Source: JACQHC01 sp035559715
GTDB taxonomy: Bacteria > Gemmatimonadota > Gemmatimonadetes > Gemmatimonadales > GWC2-71-9
Reading direction: 5' to 3'
Assembly: GCA_035559715.1 (NCBI GenBank)
Contig: DATMAW010000236.1
Location: 1 to 20,355, forward strand
Length of the DNA: 20,355 nucleotides
How positions within the stretch are numbered: the first letter of the stretch is position 1; every line of letters begins with the position of its first letter. Shown one piece after another: positions 7,143 through 15,085 of the stretch. A program made the position numbers and the translations under genes. The notes under the pieces are model-generated. The model was not told the DNA's origin and did no database searches. It saw only the letters and a program-made list of their open reading frames with translations.

Positions 7143-7601
7143 TTAGACCTGAAGTGCCATGCAAGTGGCGCTTGCGGGGCACGCCGACCGGAACTCCACG
7201 GACTGCTGAACGGCGGGGTCAACGCTGTCGCGCTCGATTACCGCGAACCCCAGCCGCGCAAAGAACGGCGCGGCTGTCTCGGTCAACAGATAGACTACCC
7301 GCACGCCGTGGCCTCGGGCCAGTTCGAGCGCCTCATGGGTGAGTCGTTGACCAACGCCCCGCCCGCGAAGGTGCTCGTCCACGGCGACGGACCGGAGGAG
7401 CGCGGAAGGACCGTACAATTCGAGCGCCGCGCTCCCGACCACGCGATCCCCGTCCTTTGCCACCAGCGCCGATGCGATGTGGTCGGCGACCCCGGCCTCG
7501 GGGAGCCGATTTCGCCGCAGCAAATCGAGCACGGGCTCGAGGTCCCGCTCCGTCGCTCGAGCAAACGTGAGTGCTCTGGCGGCCGCCGCGCGATCGCTCA
7601 T
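7143..7601 (-). CDS. arsN2: GNAT acetyltransferase of the ArsN2 (arsenic-resistance) type
   Basis: 152 residues covering one GNAT fold. The acetyl-CoA loop is RGRGVGQRL at 79-87, preceded by the strand LLRSVAVDEHL. The ArsN2 pattern is recognisable throughout: GSAALELYGPSALLRSV, RVVYLLTETAAPFFARLGF, and the C-terminal EFRSACPASATCM with Cys141 and Cys147. ArsN2 genes usually sit in arsenic operons; the related ArsN1 acetylates organoarsenicals or phosphinothricin, whereas the ArsN2 substrate is not settled to my knowledge. No other ars gene is present here, so an arsenic role is an inference from family alone. The ATG at 7601 overlaps the stop of the upstream lipoprotein gene as ATGA, so the two are co-translated. 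Confidence 0.8.
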   Translation of the reverse strand: MSDRAAAARALTFARATERDLEPVLDLLRRNRLPEAGVADHIASALVAKDGDRVVGSAALELYGPSALLRSVAVDEHLRGRGVGQRLTHEALELARGHGVRVVYLLTETAAPFFARLGFAVIERDSVDPAVQQSVEFRSACPASATCMALQV

Positions 7602-8119
7602 CCGCAGGACACCGTGAGTGCGCGATCCTGGAACTCGACCGTCGCCGACGAACGTGGGATCACGACGGCCGTGACGGGGGCCGTCAGGGCCTGGGTCGTC
7701 CCACAGTTGCTGTCCGGAGATCGCTCCTCGACTCGCGCCAACAACTTTCCGTCGGCGGCGTACACACTTCCGATCTCGATGCCGTACCCTCCCGTGGGGC
7801 GCTGTCCCATCGCGGCCACCAGCACCATTCGCTCGGCAAAGTTGACGGCCGGGGGAGTGGGCATGGGCTCCACGGGTCCGTGGAACGCGATCCAGAACGC
7901 CTCCCAATCGCTGCTGGTGCGGATCACGCGCCTCTGGCGCTCGCGAATCCCGCTGTAACCGGCGGTGTGAACCTCTTCGATCACGGCGTGGGCCACCAGC
8001 CCGGCGGACGGCGGAAGATCCGGCCACTCCTCGGGCGGTGCGTCGAGGGGCGAGCACGCCACGACCCAGGCCGTCATGGTCAAACCCAGGTACTTAACCG
8101 AACACATGCGGGACATCAT
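7598..8119 (-). CDS. Lipoprotein with PrcB C-terminal-like domain
   Basis: 173 residues. A short lipoprotein signal (MTAWVVAC) ends with lipobox Val-Val-Ala-Cys, giving lipidation at Cys22. Next comes a Pro-rich stretch, then a domain of about residues 45-170. It includes SSDWEAFWIAFHG, VNFAERMVLVAAMGQRPTGGYGIEI and a closing VVIPRSSATVEF. The GQRPTGGYGIEI core is characteristic of the PrcB C-terminal domain, named for a Treponema protease-complex subunit; its biochemical role is poorly defined. I chose ATG 8119 because AGGAGG lies 10 nt upstream; ATG 8116 is immediately next to it. The gene overlaps the ArsN2-like gene by 4 nt and is divergent from the MTHFR-like gene, with 100 bp between. 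Confidence 0.8.
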   Translation of the reverse strand: MMSRMCSVKYLGLTMTAWVVACSPLDAPPEEWPDLPPSAGLVAHAVIEEVHTAGYSGIRERQRRVIRTSSDWEAFWIAFHGPVEPMPTPPAVNFAERMVLVAAMGQRPTGGYGIEIGSVYAADGKLLARVEERSPDSNCGTTQALTAPVTAVVIPRSSATVEFQDRALTVSCG

Positions 8120-8219
8120 ACCGCAGCAGCCTCCTGTGGGTTCCGGGCGCGATACCGTTGGGCGCGGCGCGGCTCCCGTGGATTCGGACTCCCGCCTCTG
8201 GTAGCTTCCCGGTCCCACC

Positions 8220-9083
8220 ATGTCAAATGGAGCCCGGTCCAACCAGCTACTGGAGCGACTGCGTGACGCGCGGCCGCTTGTCACTGTCGAGCTTCGACCT
8301 CCTCCGGCGGGCCTGTCGCGTACCGAGTCCATGGACGCTTGGATCGACATGTACCACGGGGTCCGCCGTCTCGCGCGACACGATACGGTGATCTTCATCA
8401 CCGACAACGCGGTCGGCGCCGCCGAGGAGGAGAACCTCCAGCACCTGGTGAACAACCTGGCCGGCGATGTGCCGGCCGAACGCGTGGTGCCGTTTCTCAC
8501 CTGCAAGCACTCGCTCGATTACTGCATGACCTACGCAGCGCGGGCCGCGTCACATGGGTTTCAGGCGCTCACGGTGCTGGGCGGCGATCGGAGCGTGGGT
8601 CCTGCTCGGTGCGTCCCGTACGCCTACATGCTCCGGCAGGCGATTCGGCAACGCATACCGAATCTCGCCCTGGGTGGCTGGGCCAACCCCCACCGAGATC
8701 CGAAGCAGCAGGTGGACTTCCTGCTGAACGAGACGTTCACCGGCGAGTTCTTTCTCACGCAGGTCGTGTCGCACCACTCCATCCGCGCGGTGGAGGCGTT
8801 TCTCGACGAGGCACGGCGCCGGGGGGTGACGTATCCGGGCGTGTTCGGCGTCTTCCTCTATCGGAGCGCGCGACCCGATACGCTGGCGCGGCTGGCGCCG
8901 TTCTTTCCCGTGCCGGCGGAGGAGATCACGCGGGAGTTCGCGGCGGGATTATCACCGGAGGACATCTGCGCCCGTTCGATCCGGGCGCTCTGGGACGTGG
9001 GCGCCAACGCCGTGTACGTCAGCAATCTCGGTTTTCGCAAGCCCGAAGAACGCTATCGGGCGCTGCTCAGCGCCCTCTCGTAG
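8220..9083 (+). CDS. Free-standing methylenetetrahydrofolate reductase-like TIM-barrel protein
   Basis: 287 residues with the landmarks of the MetF/MTHFR fold, a flavin-linked TIM barrel reducing methylene-folate to methyl-folate. VTVELRPPP (Glu25) corresponds to the catalytic-Glu strand of MetF, FLTCKHSLDY (about 92-101) to its HLTC strand, LTVLGGD (Asp123) to the RGD strand that holds folate, and GEFFLTQVV (Gln181) to the ITQ strand. The spacing of Glu, Asp and Gln matches E. coli MetF (28, 120, 183). The sequence otherwise diverges strongly: GGWANPHRD replaces the usual YPEGHPE segment, and the FAD-binding loops look unlike MetF. It may be a reductase with a different partner or another folate- or flavin-binding enzyme. 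No clear ribosome site precedes ATG 8220. It converges on the methyltransferase/MTHFR fusion gene. Confidence 0.75.
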   Translation: MSNGARSNQLLERLRDARPLVTVELRPPPAGLSRTESMDAWIDMYHGVRRLARHDTVIFITDNAVGAAEEENLQHLVNNLAGDVPAERVVPFLTCKHSLDYCMTYAARAASHGFQALTVLGGDRSVGPARCVPYAYMLRQAIRQRIPNLALGGWANPHRDPKQQVDFLLNETFTGEFFLTQVVSHHSIRAVEAFLDEARRRGVTYPGVFGVFLYRSARPDTLARLAPFFPVPAEEITREFAAGLSPEDICARSIRALWDVGANAVYVSNLGFRKPEERYRALLSALS

Positions 9084-9101
9084 CCGAGCCCGGCTTTGGC
9101 T
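9082..9101. terminator. Hairpin between convergent genes, possible bidirectional terminator
   Basis: AGCCGAGC pairs with GCTTTGGCT around a CCG loop, giving about 8 pairs, one of them G-T, with one bulged T. It begins in the stop codon of the MTHFR-like gene, in the 25-bp gap before the convergent fusion gene. There is no U-tract on either side, so termination by an intrinsic mechanism is only likely, not shown. Confidence 0.35.
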
Positions 9102-9108
9102 TATCAAC

Positions 9109-10944
9109 CTAGTCCGCCGCGACAACGCGAAGTGCCAGATCCACGCGTCCGAGCGGGGCGGAGACCTGGATGCCGCGGACGAGTCCGCGGACGGCCGCCA
9201 CCATCTCTCGAGCAATCGCCACTCCTTCGGCCTCGGCAGTCTCCGACCCACGCTCCTCCGCTTTGCGCATTCGGGTGATGACGGCCTCGGGAACGCGCAC
9301 CCCGGGAACTTCGTTCGCCAGAAATTCAGCGTTGCGCAGGGACACCAGCGGCCAGATGCCGGCCACGAACGGAATGCGGAACGACTCGCAGCGGCCTAAG
9401 AACGCCGCGAGCGCGTCGGGGTCGAACACCGGTTGGGTCACGGCGAACTCGGCGCCCGCATCTACCTTCCAGGCGAAGCGCGACAATTCTTTGTCGAGGT
9501 CGTCGGCCGCCTGATTCACCGCCACGCCGATCACGAATCGCGTGGGGTCTCCGATGGGGTTTCCGCCGGGGTCGAGCCCGTGGTTGAGTCGGTACACGAG
9601 GTTCGTGAGCCCGATGCTGTCGATGTCCGCGACGGGCGTGGTGCCGGGCAGCTCCCCGCTCGGAGGATCACCGGTCACGATCAGCAAATTGCGGAGTCCG
9701 GATGCGGCGGCTCCGAGCAGATCGCTCACCATGGAGAGCATGTGCCGATCCCGACACGCATAGTGGACGATCGGCTCCACGGCGGCCCGCTGGCGGAGCA
9801 GCGCGGCGGCCGGGACGGCGCCCATGCGCGTGACGGCCCGAGGGCCGTCCAGTACGGCGACCGCGTCCACGCCCGCCGCCTGAAGCGCTTCGGCCTGCTC
9901 GAGGAAGGCGGCGATGTTCCATCCTTTTGGCGGCGCCAGCTCCACCGTGGTGACGAACGCCCCCTTCGCCAGTTTGCCGCCGAGGCGTGACCGATCCGCG
10001 AGGGGTACGGGCTGCACGCCGGAGGGCGCGGTTACCGGTGCGCTCACCGTCACGCTCGTCCGTCGCGGCTGCATCGTGCTGACCACGTCCCGGATCAGCT
10101 TCACGTGTTCGGGCGTGGTCCCGCAGCAACCGCCCACGAATCGCACGCCGGCGCTGATGAGGCGTCGCGCGTACGATGCCATGTACTCGGGACTCGAGAG
10201 GTAGATCCGGCGATCCCCCACCGCGCGCGGCAGCCCCGCGTTGGGCTGCGCGGAGAGCGGCCGATCCGTGGCCGTGGCCATGCGCTCGATTGCGTCCAGC
10301 ATGAAGGCCGGGCCCACGGAGCAATTGAGTCCTACGACCTCGGCGCCGGCCGCCGTCAAGCGGCGCGCGACCGTCTCGGCGTCCGTGCCGAAGGCGGTGC
10401 TCCCATCTTCGCTCACGGTCATCTGGGCGATCACCGGCAGGTCGGTCACGGTCCGTGCCGCCGCGAGTGCCTGCTCGATCTCGTCCACGTCGCTGAACGT
10501 CTCGAGCACGATGCCGTCCACGTTGCCGGCCACGAGCCCGCGAATCTGCCGCGCGAAGTGCTCGCGCGCCTCCTCGCGGCTCGTGGGGCCGAAGGGCTCG
10601 ATGCGGATGCCGAGGGGGCCCACGGCCCCGATCACGCACGCGCGGCCGCCGGCTGCGCGTCGCGCCAGGCGGGCCGCGGCCTCGTTGATCTCCCCGGTCT
10701 TCTCCGACAGCCCGTAGGCCGCGAGCTTCACCGGATTGGCGCCGAACGTGTTGGTTTCGATGATCTCCGCGCCGGCGCGGACGTACGCTTCGTGGACGCT
10801 CTCCACCAGCCGAGGTTCCCGGAGGTTGAGCTCGTCATAGCAGACGTTGACGAACACCCCCTTGCTGTACAGCACCGTGCCCATTGCGCCGTCGAACACG
10901 TGGACGCGGGAGTCGGAGATGAGATCCATGAGTGTCGCGGCCAT
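9109..10944 (-). CDS. Bifunctional homocysteine S-methyltransferase / methylenetetrahydrofolate reductase (YitJ type)
   Basis: 611 residues, almost the length of Bacillus subtilis YitJ. Residues 7-290 are a homocysteine methyltransferase barrel: FDGAMGT near the start, ETNTFGANP, and zinc ligands Cys208 (GLNCSVGP) and Cys273/274 (GGCCGTTPEH). A linker of about 295-325 leads to an MTHFR barrel, with TTVELAPPKG (Glu335), HYACRDR at 394-400, TGDPP at 424-428 and EFAVTQPVFD at 499-508. The fusion would form methyl-folate and, in some bacteria, methylate homocysteine. It has no cobalamin-binding or folate-binding module. ATG 10944 is 2 nt behind the metH stop, so the pair is one operon. Its methyl donor alongside a full metH is unclear: the N-domain may deliver to, or be redundant with, MetH. 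Confidence 0.93.
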   Translation of the reverse strand: MAATLMDLISDSRVHVFDGAMGTVLYSKGVFVNVCYDELNLREPRLVESVHEAYVRAGAEIIETNTFGANPVKLAAYGLSEKTGEINEAAARLARRAAGGRACVIGAVGPLGIRIEPFGPTSREEAREHFARQIRGLVAGNVDGIVLETFSDVDEIEQALAAARTVTDLPVIAQMTVSEDGSTAFGTDAETVARRLTAAGAEVVGLNCSVGPAFMLDAIERMATATDRPLSAQPNAGLPRAVGDRRIYLSSPEYMASYARRLISAGVRFVGGCCGTTPEHVKLIRDVVSTMQPRRTSVTVSAPVTAPSGVQPVPLADRSRLGGKLAKGAFVTTVELAPPKGWNIAAFLEQAEALQAAGVDAVAVLDGPRAVTRMGAVPAAALLRQRAAVEPIVHYACRDRHMLSMVSDLLGAAASGLRNLLIVTGDPPSGELPGTTPVADIDSIGLTNLVYRLNHGLDPGGNPIGDPTRFVIGVAVNQAADDLDKELSRFAWKVDAGAEFAVTQPVFDPDALAAFLGRCESFRIPFVAGIWPLVSLRNAEFLANEVPGVRVPEAVITRMRKAEERGSETAEAEGVAIAREMVAAVRGLVRGIQVSAPLGRVDLALRVVAAD

Positions 10945-10946
10945 GG

Positions 10947-13900
10947 TCAATCGTCTGGTCCATATCCCAGGTTCGGCGCCAACCACCGTTCCGCCTCCGC
11001 CACCGTCATGTCCTTGCGGCGCGCGTAGTCCATGACCTGATCGCGATCGATCTTGCCGACCCCGAAGTAGAACGACTCGGGATGGGCGAAATACCAGCCG
11101 CTCACGGACGAGGGCGGCCACATGGCGCCGCTGTCGGTGAGCTGCACGCCGGTGTGTGTCGTGGCATCGAGCAGGTTGAAGAGAACCTGCTTCTCCGAGT
11201 GGTCGGGACAGGCCGGATAGCCCGGCGCCGGACGAATTCCGACGTATTTCTCGCGAACCAGGTCGTCGTTGGTCAGCGACTCGTCCGCCGCGTAACCCCA
11301 TAGCTCCCGCCGCACGCGCTCGTGCATCCGTTCGGCGAACGCCTCCGCGATGCGATCGCCCAGGGCCTTCACGAGGATCGCTCCGTAATCGTCGTGCTGG
11401 CGCTCCAGCTCCTCCGCGAATTCAACGACGCCGGGCCCCGCGGTGACCACGAATGCGCCGATCCAGTCCGGTCGTCCGCTGTCGCGTGGTGCGATGAAAT
11501 CCGCGAGGCACAGATTTGGACGCCCGGGCGGCTTCTCGGCCTGTTGCCGCAGATGACGCAGCACGGCCCGCGGCGAAATCCGATCGCCGTCGGCGTACAC
11601 CTCGATGTCGTCCTCGACCGCGTTCGCGGGGAACACCCCGACCACGGCGCGCGCGTGAAACCGCCGCTCGCGGATGATCCGGTCGAGCATCCGCTGGCCA
11701 TCCTCGAACAGCACGCGCGCCTGCCGGCCCACCCTCTCGTCGTCCAGGATTCGCGGGTACGTGCCGTGCAGCTCCCACGCCCTGAAGAACGGTGACCAGT
11801 CGATGTAGTTGACGAGCTCGGCGAGCGGATAGTCGTCGAACGTGTGGATCCCCGGCTGGCGCGGCGGGACGGGGGGATGTCGGTCCCAGTCCGGCGTGAA
11901 GCGATGCCGCCGCGCCTCGGCGAGCGGCTGGAGTCGCGTCGCGGCCACGCGGTCGCGGTGCTCCTGCCGTACACGCTCGTACTCGGCCCTGAGACCGGCC
12001 GTGAAGTCGTGGCGGCGTTCGGGATGCAGCAGGGTGCTCACCACGCCCACCGAACGCGAGGCGTCCAGCACGTGCACCACGGGGCCGTGATAGGCCGGGG
12101 CGATCTTCACCGCCGTGTGGATACGGGACGTCGTGGCCCCGCCGATCAGCAACGGCAGCTCGAACTGTTCCCGTTCCATTTCCTTCGCCACGTGCACCAT
12201 CTCGTCAAGCGACGGGGTGATGAGCCCCGACAGGCCGATGGCGTCCGCCTGCTCGCGCCGGGCGGTCGCGAGAATCTGCGCTGCCGGAACCATGACGCCC
12301 AAATCGATGACGTCGTAGTTGTTGCATCGGAGCACGACGCCCACGATGTTCTTCCCGATGTCGTGCACGTCGCCCTTCACGGTCGCCATCACGATCCGTC
12401 CTTTTGTCTGCCGCACGCCGGCCGCCGCATTCTCGCGCTCGATGAACGGCACGAGATAGGCCACCGCCTTCTTCATCACCCGTGCGCTCTTCACCACCTG
12501 CGGCAGGAACATCTTTCCGGATCCGAAGAGGTCTCCCACAACGTTCATGCCCTGCATCAGCGGGCCTTCGATCACTTCGATGGGATGGGCGAACCGCGTC
12601 CGCGCCTCCTCGGTGTCCGCCTCGACGAAATCCGCGACGCCTTCCACAAGCGCGTGCACCAGCCGCTCCTCCACCGGAAGCGAGCGCCACGCGAGATCGG
12701 GTCCACGGGGTCCGTCGCCCTGTCCCTGCACGCTGCGCGCGAGCGTGGTAAGCCGCTCGGTGGCGTCCGGCCGGCGATTGAACAGGACGTCTTCGATGGC
12801 CGTCCGCAGGTCTTCGGGGATGTCGGTATAGACCGGCAGCGCGCCGGCGTTCACGATCCCCATGTCCATCCCGGCCTGGATGGCGTGATAGAGGAACACG
12901 GCGTGCATGGCCTCCCGCAAGGCGTTGTTTCCCCGGAAGGCAAACGAGAGGTTGGAGAGCCCGCCGCTCACCAGACAGTGAGGTAGCCGTTCCTTCAACG
13001 TGCGGCACGCTTGCAGGAACGCGCGGGCGTACTCGTTGTGCTCCTCGATCCCGGTGGCGACCGCAAAGATGTTCGGGTCGAGGATGATGTCCTCCGGCGG
13101 GAACCCCACGTCTTCGGTGAGAATCCGGTAGGCCTCCGTGAGGATCTCCACTTTCCGCTCGGCGGTGTCGGCCTGCCCGCGCTCATCGAAGGCCATCACC
13201 ACGACGGCCGCACCGTATTGCCGCACCCGTCGCGCGCGCTCGATGAACGCGTCCACGCCGTCTTTCAGGCTGATCGAGTTCACCACCCCCTTGCCCTGGA
13301 CGCACTTGAGGCCTGCCTCGATCACCTCCCACTTGGACGAATCGACCATGATCGGCACGCGGGCGATGTCCGGCTCGGAGGCGATGAGGTTGAGGAACGT
13401 GCGCATGGCGGCAACCGAATCCAGCAGTCCCTCATCCATGTTCACGTCCAGCAGCTGCGCCCCATTTTCCACCTGATCGCGGGCGACCGACAGCGCCTCT
13501 TCGAACGCGCCTTCACGAATCAATCGGGCGAAGCGCGCGGATCCCGTCACGTTGGTGCGCTCGCCCACATTCACGAACAGCGTCTCGGGCCGAATGACCA
13601 GCGGTTCGAGTCCTGCGAGGCGGGTGTACACCGGCAGGGCGGGGATCTCGCGCGGACGGCAGTCGCGGACCGCATCCGCGATGCGCCGGATGTGCGCCGG
13701 CGTGGTGCCACAACAGCCGCCCACGATGTTCACGAGCCCCGAATGCGCGAACTCGCCGAGTGTCTCCGCCATCTTCTCGGGCGTCTCGTCGTACCCCCCG
13801 AACGCATTGGGCAAGCCGGCGTTGGGGTGGCAGCTCACGTACACGTCTGCCGCGCGCGACAACTCGGCGACATGTGGCCGCAGATCCCTGGCGCCCAGGG

Positions 13901-14648
13901 CGCAGTTCAGCCCGATGCTGAACAGCCCCGCGTGGCGGACGGAGTACCAGAACGCCTCGGCGGTCTGCCCGGAGAGCGTCCGGCCGCTGGCGTCCGTGAT
14001 GGTCCCCGAGACCATGAGGGGCAGGTTGAGCCCGCGCTCGCGCAGCACGTCCTGAATGGCGAACAGGGCGGCCTTGGCGTTCAGCGTGTCGAACACGGTC
14101 TCGACCATCAGCAGATCCACGTCGCCATCGAGCAGCCCGGCCACTTGCTCACGGTACGCCGCGGCGAGCTCGTCGAACGTCGTGTTCCGGGCGCCGGGGT
14201 CGTTCACGTCCGGCGAGATGGATGCGGTGCGATTCGTGGGGCCCAGGATCCCGGCGACGAAGCGGGGTTTCTCGGGCGTTCGTGCGGTGAATTCATCTGC
14301 CGCGGCCCGCGCCAGTCTGGCCGACGCCAGGTTCAGGTCGTACACGGCCTCTTCCAGACCGTAGTCCGCCTGGGAGATGCGCGTGGCAGTGAACGTGTTG
14401 GTCTCGAGAATGTCCGCGCCGGCTTCGAGGTAGGCCCGGTGAATCGCGCTGATCACGTCCGGACGGGTCAGCGACAGGACGTCCCCGTCGCCCGCGAGGG
14501 GCCTTGGGTGATGCGCAAACCGCTCGCCGCGGAAGTCGGCCTCCGTGAGCCCGTACGTCTGGATCATCGTCCCCATGGCGCCGTCGAGGACGAGGATTCG
14601 GCGACGAATGGCGTCGCGCAGGAGAGCGAGGCGATCGGCTCGTTGCAT
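10947..14648 (-). CDS. metH: Cobalamin-dependent methionine synthase, full length
   Basis: 1233 residues, the size of E. coli MetH (1227), with all four modules. The homocysteine domain (about 1-330) has GAMGT and zinc ligands Cys249 (GLNCALG) and Cys312/313 (GGCCGTTP). The folate domain (about 350-610) has NVGERTNVTGS and VDSSKW. The cap and cobalamin domain (about 655-885) carries DVHDIGKNIV with His762, the cobalt ligand. The reactivation domain (about 930-1230) ends with RPAPGYPACPDH near 1139-1150, the AdoMet-binding signature. The enzyme moves methyl from methyl-folate to homocysteine through methylcobalamin. I chose ATG 14648 because GGGGAG is 9 nt upstream, rather than the adjacent TTG 14651. 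A hairpin lies in the leader. No cobalamin riboswitch is visible in the 107-bp gap upstream. Confidence 0.98.
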   Translation of the reverse strand: MQRADRLALLRDAIRRRILVLDGAMGTMIQTYGLTEADFRGERFAHHPRPLAGDGDVLSLTRPDVISAIHRAYLEAGADILETNTFTATRISQADYGLEEAVYDLNLASARLARAAADEFTARTPEKPRFVAGILGPTNRTASISPDVNDPGARNTTFDELAAAYREQVAGLLDGDVDLLMVETVFDTLNAKAALFAIQDVLRERGLNLPLMVSGTITDASGRTLSGQTAEAFWYSVRHAGLFSIGLNCALGARDLRPHVAELSRAADVYVSCHPNAGLPNAFGGYDETPEKMAETLGEFAHSGLVNIVGGCCGTTPAHIRRIADAVRDCRPREIPALPVYTRLAGLEPLVIRPETLFVNVGERTNVTGSARFARLIREGAFEEALSVARDQVENGAQLLDVNMDEGLLDSVAAMRTFLNLIASEPDIARVPIMVDSSKWEVIEAGLKCVQGKGVVNSISLKDGVDAFIERARRVRQYGAAVVVMAFDERGQADTAERKVEILTEAYRILTEDVGFPPEDIILDPNIFAVATGIEEHNEYARAFLQACRTLKERLPHCLVSGGLSNLSFAFRGNNALREAMHAVFLYHAIQAGMDMGIVNAGALPVYTDIPEDLRTAIEDVLFNRRPDATERLTTLARSVQGQGDGPRGPDLAWRSLPVEERLVHALVEGVADFVEADTEEARTRFAHPIEVIEGPLMQGMNVVGDLFGSGKMFLPQVVKSARVMKKAVAYLVPFIERENAAAGVRQTKGRIVMATVKGDVHDIGKNIVGVVLRCNNYDVIDLGVMVPAAQILATARREQADAIGLSGLITPSLDEMVHVAKEMEREQFELPLLIGGATTSRIHTAVKIAPAYHGPVVHVLDASRSVGVVSTLLHPERRHDFTAGLRAEYERVRQEHRDRVAATRLQPLAEARRHRFTPDWDRHPPVPPRQPGIHTFDDYPLAELVNYIDWSPFFRAWELHGTYPRILDDERVGRQARVLFEDGQRMLDRIIRERRFHARAVVGVFPANAVEDDIEVYADGDRISPRAVLRHLRQQAEKPPGRPNLCLADFIAPRDSGRPDWIGAFVVTAGPGVVEFAEELERQHDDYGAILVKALGDRIAEAFAERMHERVRRELWGYAADESLTNDDLVREKYVGIRPAPGYPACPDHSEKQVLFNLLDATTHTGVQLTDSGAMWPPSSVSGWYFAHPESFYFGVGKIDRDQVMDYARRKDMTVAEAERWLAPNLGYGPDD

Positions 14649-14664
14649 CAAACAAAACTCCCCG

Positions 14665-14712
14665 GTCGCTAATACGCGCCGGGGGCCGGGCTTTTTAGCG
14701 ACTTGTTTAGCG
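14665..14712 (-). promoter_or_regulatory. metH leader hairpin with repeated TTAGCG motifs
   Basis: GTCGCTAA at 14665-14672 is perfectly complementary to TTAGCGAC at 14695-14702 (8-bp arms, 22-nt loop). The loop contains a second CCGG/CCGG pairing. TTTAGCG recurs at 14706-14712. The near arm lies only 17 nt above the metH start, next to the GGGGAG ribosome site. It could be an operator or a leader RNA stem. Possible minus-strand promoter boxes are TTGAAA (14747-14742) with a weak TATTGC, or TTGCGG (14731-14726) with TAAACA (14709-14704); neither pair is convincing. Confidence 0.45.
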
Positions 14713-14755
14713 TGGCTGCAATAGGCCGCAAATCACCACGGTTTCAATTGTGGCT

Positions 14756-15085
14756 CTAATCTACGCGGCTCCCAGAGAGAGGGGAAGGGCTGATCGGCGG
14801 CATTGACCGCGAAACCGCTTCGAGCCGCGCCATGGCGCGGTCGCGATCCAGTCCCGCGACCAGGACCCGCTTCCTTCGGCCCGCCGCGCCTCTTGTGATG
14901 GTGATCGCCGAGCGCGAGAGGCCGAGGCGATCGGCGAGCAGGCGGATCAACTCCTCGTTCGCCGCGCCTCCCACCGGCGGTGCCGCGATTCGAACCTTCA
15001 GCGCGTCACCATGCCGCCCCACCACCTCCGTCCGACGAGCGTTCGGCTGGACGTGCACGAGGAGGATCGCCGCGGCCCTCTTCAT
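14756..15085 (-). CDS. yggU: DUF167/YggU-family protein
   Basis: 109 residues. The body matches the small DUF167 (YggU, TIGR00251) family: VHVQPNARRTEV at the N-terminus, DALKVRIAAPPVGGAANEEL at about 27-46, then ADRLGLSRSAITITRGAAGRRKRVLV. The PPVGGAANEEL segment is the family signature. Function is unknown; bacterial yggU often lies beside yggT, as here, and is probably cytoplasmic. A loose C-terminal tail of about 15 residues (SMPPISPSPL) is not part of the domain. ATG 15085 overlaps the yggT stop as ATGA. Confidence 0.88.
   Translation of the reverse strand: MKRAAAILLVHVQPNARRTEVVGRHGDALKVRIAAPPVGGAANEELIRLLADRLGLSRSAITITRGAAGRRKRVLVAGLDRDRAMARLEAVSRSMPPISPSPLSGSRVD

Noticed and set aside
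8114..8119. TATGAT as a -10 box
   Set aside because: It lies on the ATG ATG start codons of the lipoprotein gene and has no -35 box at the right distance.
13011..14672. Long open frame on the plus strand opposite metH (553 codons)
   Set aside because: It mirrors the high third-position GC of metH, shows no domain, and is rich in Arg, His and Gly in the way antisense frames of GC-rich genes are.
14678..14696. CCGG-GGG-CCGG followed by five Ts as a plus-strand terminator
   Set aside because: The stem is only 4 bp and no plus-strand gene ends here. It is more simply part of the metH leader hairpin.
14649..14755. Cobalamin or SAM riboswitch ahead of metH
   Set aside because: The gap is only 107 nt and I find neither the B12-box nor a SAM-riboswitch core.
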